Positions 1-5,374 of a stretch of DNA of 9,234 nucleotides are shown piece by piece. Each line of letters opens with the position of its first letter. Positions within the stretch are counted from its first letter, which is position 1. The notes beneath the pieces are model-generated. The model saw only the letters and a program-made list of their open reading frames with translations, was not told the origin of the DNA and searched no databases. The DNA is from Clostridia bacterium (GTDB lineage: Bacteria > Bacillota > Clostridia > Christensenellales > DTU072), in NCBI GenBank assembly GCA_028703745.1, contig JAQVME010000036.1, forward strand, positions 1 through 9,234, written 5' to 3'. The position numbers were made by a program, and so were the translations under genes.

Positions 1-257
1 GCCTTTAGTCCGGTGAACTTTGACAAACGCGTTTCCACGATGGGCGCAATGTGGTTAAAGACCTCCCTTTGTTGCCAAAAAAACTGCTTACCGTTGTCGA
101 AAATCTCGCCGTTGGCGGCAAGCTCGGCGTATTGGTTGCCCATCAGGAAGTTTATGTTCAGCAGCCACGCCGATTCCAAACGGCTGCGCTCCTGCTTTCT
201 GTTTTCAAAATCCGCTTTGATTTCCTTTACCAGCTCTTCAGCGTTTTTTCTTTTCAT
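1..257 (-). CDS. Phage portal protein, N-terminal part (runs off the left edge)
   Basis: The portal protein forms the ring at the capsid vertex through which DNA is packaged. About the first 85 residues are visible. After a basic, charged N-terminus comes a stretch containing ESAWLLNINFLMGNQYAEL (about residues 23-41), then QQREVFNHIAPIVETRLSK (about residues 62-80). From memory, both blocks are typical of the N-terminus of portal proteins of Firmicutes siphophages and prophages. The ATG at 257-255 is chosen because AGGAG lies about 6 bases upstream. The start lies inside the end of the preceding 92-aa gene (20-nt overlap), so translation is probably coupled. Its position downstream of the large terminase is the standard order of a head-packaging module. 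The rest of the protein, including any stalk or crown region, is outside the window. The family assignment rests on recognition of these motifs, not on an alignment. Confidence 0.85.
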   Translation of the reverse strand, partial: MKRKNAEELVKEIKADFENRKQERSRLESAWLLNINFLMGNQYAELAANGEIFDNGKQFFWQQREVFNHIAPIVETRLSKFTGLK

Positions 258-516
258 CTTGCTCTCCTATTTGCAATATTTTCAATTCCTCCAGCAGTCG
301 GCGTTTTTCCTCTGCCAGTTGCTGCTTGGTCATTTGACCTATTTCGTTATCCCTGATATCCATACAAGCCTTTATTGCGGATAAATCGGGGGGGATATAC
401 TTGCTTTGAACCTTTCTTTTCAGCAGCTTTTCGTTGCCCTCCTCGTCAAAGCCGTATTCCTCCGTAACCTCTTCAACCGAATAACCTCTGGCTTTCTTAA
501 ACAATACGTCCAGCAT
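238..516 (-). CDS. Small phage protein between large terminase and portal (92 aa)
   Basis: This is a short, highly charged, soluble protein with no signal peptide or membrane segment. The N-terminal half contains LFKKARGYSVEEVTEEYGF, then a Lys/Arg-rich strand followed by KYIPPDLSAIKACMD (about residues 40-54). The C-terminal third is probably helical or coiled-coil and Lys/Glu-rich, ending KKKR. A beta-strand followed by PPD and a helix resembles the C-terminal part of some phage small-terminase-like proteins, where that segment follows the HTH. No HTH is visible here, and the gene lies downstream rather than upstream of the large subunit. A role in packaging is therefore only suggested by similarity and position. 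The start ATG at 516-514 has AAGGAG 5 bases upstream. It begins 38 nt after the terminase stop and overlaps the portal start by 20 nt, so it is part of the same late operon. Confidence 0.75.
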   Translation of the reverse strand: MLDVLFKKARGYSVEEVTEEYGFDEEGNEKLLKRKVQSKYIPPDLSAIKACMDIRDNEIGQMTKQQLAEEKRRLLEELKILQIGEQDEKKKR

Positions 517-554
517 AATTCTCCTTACTGAAAAAACCGCGCCTTGCTTTTGCC

Positions 555-1964
555 TTATCGCTTAATTAGACTTTCCTTGAAAACCTCTTGAATAGGCTTG
601 TCTTTCTTTTCCTTACGGCTGTTTCTGGGGCGGGACATAATATAATACCTAAGCTCGTCCATGGCGTGGTCGTCTTTTTTCACCGGACAATCGCCGTCGC
701 CCCACCAGTAGGACTTGATTTCGCCGATCATATTTACGCAGTTTTTGAAAATAAAAAATTTAGGCGGGCGGCAAGCGAGGTATTCCTTTACCGCCGCAAT
801 ACCGCCGAAAACCTCTTTGTTGACCTTGGTATTGACGGCAATTCCCTTTTCGTAAAAAAGCTCCGCCACGCTTTTCGAGCCGGCAAGCGTTCTTTGGTTG
901 GCGGCGCTGTCAATAAGCGCTTCGAGCTTCCCCGAACGGTTATAATGCCAGTCCAGCCTTTTTGCTATGCTTTCTATGGCTTTTGCATGATAATCTATAT
1001 CCTTGCCCTTTTGGTAATGCTCGGCAATGACATATATATTGCCGTCGAAGTCCACACAATAAAAATGCGCCGACAGCGGATTGTTGAGTCCGGGGTCTAT
1101 GCATATTTTGTCGTACCACTCTTTTGGCACGTCGAAAGGCTCGATTACGTGCAAACCTTCGTCGAACTCGTCGTATACCAGTCCGGTATTTTGCATAAAC
1201 CGCCCGAACCTTCTCGAGGCGAGCGTGCTTTCGCTCATTGATTTTGACATAGCCTCCACCTCGTTTTCATCGAGGAATGGGTTGTCCGCCCATTCCATTG
1301 TGATGTAACAGACTTCGTCACTTCTGTACTTGTTGAGGTATATCTCCTCATAAACCCATGTCAGTCCTTTCAACGGCGTCATAGTGCCGAAGATGTCGCC
1401 GCGGCGATCAAGTACGCGCATCTTGCATTCTTCATAAATATCCTTGGGAGGCTCCTCGTCGAACCACACAAAGTCCAGCGACGCGCCTTGGAACTTTTCT
1501 CTGCCCTGATCTGAGGATTTGAAGCATATTCTTGAGGCGCCGCCAAAGACGTTTTTTATGACAATGGTATCGACAACTCCGTTTTGCGGCGAGCCCTTGG
1601 CGCCCGAAAGCATAATGATATCGGCTATCCAGGCAGGGTTCAGATAGTGCAGAATTTTGCTTTGCGCAACCTCTCTCTGCACCTCGTATGACACCGACAC
1701 CACCCAGCCGCATACGCCGGACTTGTTCTGACGGTACGGGTGTATGCCCCGCGCCAGCCATACCGCCTCGACGGCGCCGCATTCGGTCTTGCCGCTTCTG
1801 TTGCCGCCGAACACCCAACGGTTTCGCTTGAGGCATTTGTGGAACTGCATCTGTTTCAAATGCACCTTACCTTTGTTGTATCCGGAGAGCCGGTCTGCCT
1901 CCTCCTCTCGCCTTTGCTGTTTTTCTATTTTTAATATTCTCTCGACTATTTCCTTGTCCGTCAT
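555..1964 (-). CDS. terL: Phage terminase large subunit (packaging ATPase/nuclease)
   Basis: This is the motor that cuts concatemeric phage DNA and pumps it into the procapsid through the portal. Numbering is from the ATG at 1964. The ATPase domain shows Walker A GGNRSGKT (53-60), Walker B LDFVWFDEE (163-171) with catalytic Glu, and a coupling-type motif TMTPLKG (194-200). The C-terminal RNase H-like nuclease domain shows the expected acidic residues: D290 in CIDPG, D352 in IDSAA, and DDHAMDELRYY (431-441). At 469 aa it is full length for the family. The frame is open 23 codons further upstream to a TTG at 2033, but that start has no ribosome site. The ATG at 1964 has GGGGGA 3 bases upstream and sits just downstream of a TATAAT box, so I prefer it. 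All catalytic motifs look intact, with no frameshift. The 92-aa protein and the portal follow on the same strand. The small terminase subunit that normally precedes this gene is not seen. Confidence 0.95.
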   Translation of the reverse strand: MTDKEIVERILKIEKQQRREEEADRLSGYNKGKVHLKQMQFHKCLKRNRWVFGGNRSGKTECGAVEAVWLARGIHPYRQNKSGVCGWVVSVSYEVQREVAQSKILHYLNPAWIADIIMLSGAKGSPQNGVVDTIVIKNVFGGASRICFKSSDQGREKFQGASLDFVWFDEEPPKDIYEECKMRVLDRRGDIFGTMTPLKGLTWVYEEIYLNKYRSDEVCYITMEWADNPFLDENEVEAMSKSMSESTLASRRFGRFMQNTGLVYDEFDEGLHVIEPFDVPKEWYDKICIDPGLNNPLSAHFYCVDFDGNIYVIAEHYQKGKDIDYHAKAIESIAKRLDWHYNRSGKLEALIDSAANQRTLAGSKSVAELFYEKGIAVNTKVNKEVFGGIAAVKEYLACRPPKFFIFKNCVNMIGEIKSYWWGDGDCPVKKDDHAMDELRYYIMSRPRNSRKEKKDKPIQEVFKESLIKR

Positions 1965-1989
1965 ATTTCCCCCGTCCGAAAGCACCCAA

Positions 1990-2018
1990 ATTATACCCCC
2001 GAAATCCGCACTGTCGGA
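1990..2018 (-). promoter_or_regulatory. Candidate late promoter of the packaging genes (perfect -10, poor -35)
   Basis: On the minus strand a perfect TATAAT lies at 1995-1990, 25 nt upstream of the terminase ATG. This would place the transcript start near 1983 and give a roughly 20-nt leader holding GGGGGA. At 17-18 bp upstream the sequence (around TTCCGA) matches TTGACA at only about 3 of 6 positions. Late phage promoters that need an activator often have this form. That the 104-aa HTH protein encoded at 2873-3187 is the activator is an inference from position. Confidence 0.45.
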
Positions 2019-2064
2019 AAATAACGGCTGCAAATGGACACTGCTTTGACAGCCATTACAGGCC

Positions 2065-2138
2065 GTTAGACAATTTGTTTGTCATTGCGACATAATTACA
2101 TAAAAAAACAATTATAAAATAATTTATACTGGTCTAAC
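2065..2138. repeat. Inverted repeats in the terminase/SH3-gene divergent intergenic region
   Basis: GTTAGAC at 2065-2071 is matched by GTCTAAC at 2132-2138. The first copy runs into a second, tighter inverted repeat, GACAA (2069-2073) / TTGTC (2079-2083) with a 5-nt spacer. They lie between two divergent genes, so they could be operator half-sites for a phage regulator. The arms are short (5-7 bp) in AT-rich sequence, so chance is a serious alternative. Confidence 0.25.
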
Positions 2139-2149
2139 AGAGGAATGGT

Positions 2150-2857
2150 ATGAAAAAAAAGGTTGGACTCATTTTATTAGCTGCAATGATTCTGGTTTTA
2201 TATATACCTTCAGGCTGTCCTGCTTTTGCCGTTTCCGCGCCGCACATTATTATCGACGGAGAAATCTGGCTGCTTAGCGACCAAGGCGGACGGCTTTTTT
2301 TGCTTCCAGACACCTATTATGCAAAAATAGACAATATGGACAACGATTTTTATTATATAACCTTCAACGGGATCAGCGGCAAGGTGGAAAAAAATCTAGT
2401 TTCAACCATAGGCTATCACACACAAGCAGACGGCACTATGCAGGAGCTTCGTATAGACTCGCAATTCTACGATTTCAAAACTATAGCCTTAAAAAGCGCA
2501 ATGGACGGCGCCGCCGAGGAAATATTGCTGCCGGTTAGCGAGAGTTTTATTTTTCTGGGCGAATACCCACTGACCGAAATGTGGTACTGCATACGGTACA
2601 ACGATAAGATAGGCTACATAAAAGCCGCTCGCACCACCGTTCCAAACATTCAAATACCCGTGTTTGTGCCGGAAAACGCCTCCCCCGATAACACAGGGGA
2701 CAACCCCGAATCCGACGCACCCGGGACGGAGTTTGACAAAGCGCCCCTGATCCGCGTTCTGATTATCGCAGGACTCTGCGTACCGGCAATAATTCTCATC
2801 TTCCTATTATTCAAGCCTCAGAAGCCGAAAAAACGGCGGTATTATTATGATGAATAA
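2150..2857 (+). CDS. Secreted, membrane-anchored protein with two SH3-like segments (235 aa)
   Basis: No specific family is recognised, but the architecture is clear. There is a Lys-rich N-terminus and hydrophobic signal peptide (about 1-28, possible cleavage after an Ala-rich site ending FAVSA). Two extracytoplasmic segments follow (about 35-85 and 100-160), each ending in a pattern typical of bacterial SH3 domains, FYYITFNGISGKVEKNLV and MWYCIRYNDKIGYIKAA. Then come a Pro/Asp/Asn-rich linker (about 172-197), a transmembrane helix (about 200-221), and a short basic, tyrosine-rich cytoplasmic tail (RRYYYDE). SH3-type domains often bind cell-wall peptides or proteins; binding here is not shown. 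The ATG at 2150 has AGAGGA about 5 bases upstream. A TATACT at 2125-2130 is a possible -10, but no good -35 is visible. The gene is on the strand opposite to the phage genes and lies between the putative late regulator and the terminase, converging on the regulator with a 15-bp gap. It may be a prophage cargo (moron) gene or a host-type gene caught inside the phage unit. Confidence 0.8.
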   Translation: MKKKVGLILLAAMILVLYIPSGCPAFAVSAPHIIIDGEIWLLSDQGGRLFLLPDTYYAKIDNMDNDFYYITFNGISGKVEKNLVSTIGYHTQADGTMQELRIDSQFYDFKTIALKSAMDGAAEEILLPVSESFIFLGEYPLTEMWYCIRYNDKIGYIKAARTTVPNIQIPVFVPENASPDNTGDNPESDAPGTEFDKAPLIRVLIIAGLCVPAIILIFLLFKPQKPKKRRYYYDE

Positions 2858-2872
2858 GAGTTTTTTTTACGG

Positions 2873-3187
2873 TCATATGTTTTCCGAATGGAATTTGATA
2901 TTAAAGTATTTGTCAAATTGAGTAATGACACGCGTTTTTTCTTTAGCAATAAAATTCCGCGAGAGCCCGGTATAGTCGGCATATTTTCTTATAGAAATGC
3001 CGTTGATGCATACCGAAAAAATCAGCTCCTTTTGATAGGTTTCCAGCAAAGTTAAGCAGTATTCGAGAAATTTTATTTTTCTATCAAGGTGTTCGAACTC
3101 GCCGCCGACTTTTTTTATTACGGCGACCTCCTTCTTGCGTTCATTCAGGTTTTTTAACATATCATCTATCTCCATTTTGTAATCCAT
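2873..3187 (-). CDS. Putative phage late-gene regulator with sigma-region-4-like HTH (104 aa)
   Basis: The N-terminal half (about 1-55) is charged and heptad-like and probably forms a coiled coil. The C-terminal part holds a helix-turn-helix-like stretch, ISIRKYADYTGLSRNFIAKE (about 66-85), in the pattern of sigma-70 region 4 and of ArpU/RinA-type phage activators: a first helix, Gly turn, then a Ser/Arg recognition helix. Such small proteins usually sit just upstream of terminase genes in Firmicutes prophages and switch on late transcription. The ATG at 3187 is chosen because AAAGGAG lies upstream, with a rather long spacing of about 11 nt. The frame also extends 13 codons to a TTG at 3226, but the Shine-Dalgarno sequence would then lie inside the gene. 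It follows the 107-aa gene by 44 nt and should be co-transcribed from the LexA-operator promoter. A sigma-like or activator role is inferred from the HTH pattern and position; other DNA-binding roles are possible. Confidence 0.65.
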   Translation of the reverse strand: MDYKMEIDDMLKNLNERKKEVAVIKKVGGEFEHLDRKIKFLEYCLTLLETYQKELIFSVCINGISIRKYADYTGLSRNFIAKEKTRVITQFDKYFNIKFHSENI

Positions 3188-3231
3188 AAATTCAGCCTCT
3201 CCTTTTTGTTTTTCCCTCGCATACAAAAAGA

Positions 3232-3555
3232 CTACGCTACAATATAATTATCCAGCCAGATTTTTATCAACCCCTTGTCCTCAAGCGTTTGGTTATAATC
3301 GTTGACGTCGCATATGCCCGACAGCAACCACAGCTGCATGGTCCTGAACGCCATCCCCTTTCTGAAGAACAACAGAAGCATCTTCCCAATGTCCTCGTCA
3401 TAGAACTTGCATGCAAAATACCGTTCAAAAGGACATACGTTCCTGAAATACTCCTCCAATTCCCGCTTGTAAAAGCCGGCCGGCATAATTTTTCTAGCGA
3501 CTATTTCTTCGAAATCAAATCTTGCCTCTTTGGTAATCAGCACCTTGTTAATCAT
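3232..3555 (-). CDS. Unrecognised 107-aa protein, first gene behind an SOS-type promoter
   Basis: I do not recognise the family. The protein is soluble, without signal peptide or convincing membrane helix. It is rich in aromatic residues (FYKRELEEYF, FERYFACKFYDED) and has a hydrophobic helix-like stretch around 57-82, followed by CDVNDYNQTLEDKGLIKIWL. The C-terminal half could be a compact helical, possibly DNA- or protein-binding fold, but no HTH signature is clear. It has two internal cysteines and no metal-binding motif. The ATG at 3555 is chosen over an upstream in-frame start at 3594 because an excellent AAAGGAGGA lies 6-8 bases before it, whereas the upstream start falls next to the LexA box. 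It is the first gene after a promoter with a consensus LexA operator and precedes the putative late regulator, so a role early in phage induction (for example anti-repressor or co-activator) is an inference from context only. Confidence 0.7.
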   Translation of the reverse strand: MINKVLITKEARFDFEEIVARKIMPAGFYKRELEEYFRNVCPFERYFACKFYDEDIGKMLLLFFRKGMAFRTMQLWLLSGICDVNDYNQTLEDKGLIKIWLDNYIVA

Positions 3556-3594
3556 AACTATCCTCCTTTTCTTTTTGTCCCACCCTCCTTGCAA

Positions 3595-3608
3595 CGAACA
3601 AATGTTCG
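3595..3608. promoter_or_regulatory. LexA operator (Gram-positive SOS box)
   Basis: CGAACAAATGTTCG on the plus strand fits the Bacillus-type SOS consensus CGAAC-N4-GTTCG, and the fuller form CGAACRNRYGTTYG, at every position. It lies 10 bp downstream of the -10 box of the minus-strand promoter at 3619-3648, about +4 to +17 relative to the predicted start. A bound LexA would block transcription of the 107-aa and 104-aa genes until DNA damage. The consensus is established knowledge; repression of these genes is inferred from the position. Confidence 0.85.
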
Positions 3609-3618
3609 ACGTAAAAGT

Positions 3619-3648
3619 ATATTACCACAAACAAAAAAAGCTTGACAA
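3619..3648 (-). promoter_or_regulatory. Sigma-A-type promoter of the two-gene regulator operon
   Basis: On the minus strand, TTGTCA (3648-3643, 5 of 6 matches) and TAATAT (3624-3619) are separated by 18 bp. TGG immediately before the -10 gives an extended -10 (TGn). The predicted transcript start near 3612 leaves a leader of about 57 nt that contains the LexA box and AAAGGAGGA. Such a strong basal promoter combined with a tight operator is usual for SOS genes. Confidence 0.7.
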
Positions 3649-3820
3649 GCACCTTTTTTTGAGTGATTTTGCCTTGATTTGTCTTATTATAAGGCATTAT
3701 GTCTGCATATAAGCTTATTGCACGATACTTTCGCTTTCTTTCCCGAAACTCTAACATGGAAGTTCAAAATTTTACAAATAAATATAAAAATATAGAAAAA
3801 AGTATTAATTTTATTATATT

Positions 3821-3852
3821 AAAATAAAAAAACAGCGACTCAAGCCGCTGTT
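3821..3852 (-). terminator. Rho-independent terminator of glyS
   Basis: Reading the minus strand, AACAGCG (3852-3846) pairs perfectly with CGCTGTT (3837-3831) around an 8-nt loop. The stem runs into seven T residues followed by ATTTT. It begins 22 nt past the glyS stop. The other strand has TTGGTTTTT after the same stem, so it may also act on plus-strand transcripts and insulate glyS from the phage unit. Confidence 0.85.
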
Positions 3853-3874
3853 GGTTTTTAATTAAGCTAAAAAA

Positions 3875-5260
3875 TTAATAATCTACCTTCTCATCCAAGA
3901 ACGCCGCCAGCTGCGATATGGGCAGTCTAATTTGCTCCATGCTGTCACGCTCCCTTATTGTGACGGTGTCGTCCTCGAGTGTGTCGAAGTCGACTGTGAT
4001 GCAGTACGGCGTGCCTATTTCGTCCATTCTGCGGTAGCGCTTTCCTATGCTACCTGCCTCGTCGTAAATACAAGGGTATCTCTTCATGAGTTTATGGTAT
4101 ACCAAAGTAGCTTTTTCGGACAATTTCTTTTGGAGGGGCAAAATGGCCGCCTTGTACGGCGCCAGCGCGGGATGAAGGCGCAGCACTACTCTTGTGTCGC
4201 CGCCCTCAAGCTCCTCTTCGTCGTATGCGTTGCAAAGGAATGCCAGTACTACTCTGTCGGCGCCCAGCGACGGCTCGATGCAGTAAGGCACGTATTTTTC
4301 GCCTGTGACGGGGTCTGTATATTCCAGGCTCTTGCCGCTCTTTGTTTGGTGGGCTTTCAAATCGAAGTCCGTTCTGTCGGCTATGCCCCAAAGCTCGCCC
4401 CAGCCGAAAGGAAAGAGGAATTCTATATCCGTTGTGGCGTTGGAATAATGTGACAGCTCTGCCTTTTCGTGGTCGCGGAGCTTGAGGTTTTCGTCTTTTA
4501 CGCCGAGGTTGTTGAGCCACCTGTGGCAAAAATCCTTCCAATAGGTGAACCATTCGAGGTCGGTGCCGGGTTTGCAGAAAAATTCCAGCTCCATTTGCTC
4601 GAATTCCCTTGTTCTGAAGGTAAAATTGCCCGGAGTGATTTCGTTGCGGAAGCTCTTGCCTATCTGCGCTATGCCAAAAGGCACCCGTACACGCGAGGAG
4701 CGCACTACGTTGCCAAAATTTACGAATATGCCTTGCGCCGTCTCCGGACGAAGATAAACGGCGTTGGCGCTGTCTTCCGTCACGCCCTGGAAGGTTCTGA
4801 ACATAAGGTTGAACTGCCTTACGCCGGTATAATTGCTGTTGCCGCAGACGGGACAGTTTATTTTATTATCGCGAATAAAGTTCTCCATCTGGGTGTTGTC
4901 CCAGCCTGCCGTGGAAATGCCCGGCTTGTTTTTCTTAATGTAATCATCAATGAGGTTGTCGGCTCTGTGACGGCTTTTGCACTCCTTGCAATCCATAAGC
5001 GGGTCGGAAAAACCGCCGATATGACCGCTCGCCTCCCATACAAGAGGGTTCATAAGTATGGCGCAATCGAGTCCGACATTGTACTCGCTCTCCTGCACAA
5101 ACTTCTTCCACCACGCGCGTTTGACGTTGTTCTTCAGTTCGACACCGAGGGGACCATAATCCCAGGTGTTGGCGAGTCCACCGTAAATCTCGCTGCCGCG
5201 GTATATGAAGCCTCTACCCTTGCAGAGCGCCACAAGCTTGTCCATCGTCAAATTACCCAT
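3875..5260 (-). CDS. glyS: Glycine--tRNA ligase, homodimeric class II type
   Basis: This cytoplasmic enzyme charges tRNA-Gly with glycine using ATP. It is the single-chain alpha2 type, not the alpha2beta2 GlyQ/GlyS type. The sequence shows SEIYGGLANTWDYGPLG (23-39), a split Cys pair likely binding zinc (C91-x2-C94 and C136-x2-C139), RPETAQGIF (171-179), class II motif 2 (about 199-227, GKSFRNEI...REFEQMELEFF), and motif 3 EPSLGADRVVLAFL (329-342). The C-terminal anticodon-binding domain runs from about 358 to 461 and includes GSIGKRYRRMDEIGTPYC. At 461 aa it has the normal length. The ATG at 5260 has AGGAG 8 bases upstream. It is a monocistronic unit with its own promoter and terminator, divergent from the deacetylase-like gene. 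The leader is too short to hold a T-box, so tRNA-sensing attenuation, common for Firmicutes glyS, is not present here. No key residue appears missing. Confidence 0.97.
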   Translation of the reverse strand: MGNLTMDKLVALCKGRGFIYRGSEIYGGLANTWDYGPLGVELKNNVKRAWWKKFVQESEYNVGLDCAILMNPLVWEASGHIGGFSDPLMDCKECKSRHRADNLIDDYIKKNKPGISTAGWDNTQMENFIRDNKINCPVCGNSNYTGVRQFNLMFRTFQGVTEDSANAVYLRPETAQGIFVNFGNVVRSSRVRVPFGIAQIGKSFRNEITPGNFTFRTREFEQMELEFFCKPGTDLEWFTYWKDFCHRWLNNLGVKDENLKLRDHEKAELSHYSNATTDIEFLFPFGWGELWGIADRTDFDLKAHQTKSGKSLEYTDPVTGEKYVPYCIEPSLGADRVVLAFLCNAYDEEELEGGDTRVVLRLHPALAPYKAAILPLQKKLSEKATLVYHKLMKRYPCIYDEAGSIGKRYRRMDEIGTPYCITVDFDTLEDDTVTIRERDSMEQIRLPISQLAAFLDEKVDY

Positions 5261-5292
5261 TATGTTGTCTCCTAGCCGATTTAATTTAATTA

Positions 5293-5321
5293 ATCATATA
5301 AGATTTAATAAAAAAAGTCAA
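5293..5321 (-). promoter_or_regulatory. Sigma-A promoter of glyS
   Basis: On the minus strand, TTGACT (5321-5316) and TATGAT (5298-5293) are each 5 of 6 matches and are separated by 17 bp. The predicted start is near 5286, leaving a leader of about 26 nt that contains the AGGAG before glyS. This is the only strong promoter in the 114-bp divergent region. For the plus-strand gene at 5375 no convincing -35/-10 pair is seen. Confidence 0.8.
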
Positions 5322-5374
5322 ATATCTGCAACATAAATGCCCTTTGCTCTAATAAAATTAAATGAGGGCAAAAA

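Larger units (their letters stand above)
3556..3874. other. Gene-free stretch between the phage unit and glyS
   Basis: This 319-bp interval holds, from left to right, the ribosome site of the 107-aa gene, a consensus LexA box, a strong minus-strand promoter, an AT-rich tract from about 3770 to 3830, and the glyS terminator. A TATAAT within CTTATAATAAG (minus strand, 3691-3686) lacks a -35. I see no tRNA, integrase fragment, repressor gene or obvious attachment-site duplication. This is the likely junction between phage-derived and host DNA. Confidence 0.7.

Noticed and set aside
588..1241. Plus-strand frame (217 codons) antisense to the terminase
   Set aside because: It lies fully inside the terminase nuclease domain on the other strand, lacks a ribosome site, and resembles no family.
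1965..2033. In-frame TTG extension of the terminase by 23 codons
   Set aside because: There is no ribosome site before the TTG; the ATG at 1964 has GGGGGA and a plausible promoter directly upstream.
2825..2868. Terminator for the SH3 gene (GCCG-A6-CGGC with TTTTTTTT after the stop)
   Set aside because: The 4-bp stem lies inside the coding sequence and is separated from the T run by about 20 bp, so it does not form a standard Rho-independent terminator.
3548..3757. Minus-strand 69-codon frame with a hydrophobic stretch, ending just inside the start of the 107-aa gene
   Set aside because: It has no ribosome site at its start, and its 3' half consists of the promoter, LexA box and ribosome site of the next gene. 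The hydrophobic part is simply the translation of the T-rich promoter.
4469..5275. Long plus-strand frame (268 codons) antisense to glyS
   Set aside because: The opposite frame is an intact glycyl-tRNA synthetase with all motifs. The antisense translation has no recognisable domain and no ribosome site, so it is a codon-usage shadow.
5261..5374. T-box riboswitch upstream of glyS
   Set aside because: The whole divergent region is 114 bp and the predicted leader about 26 nt, too short for a T-box; no T-box core sequence or terminator/antiterminator is seen.
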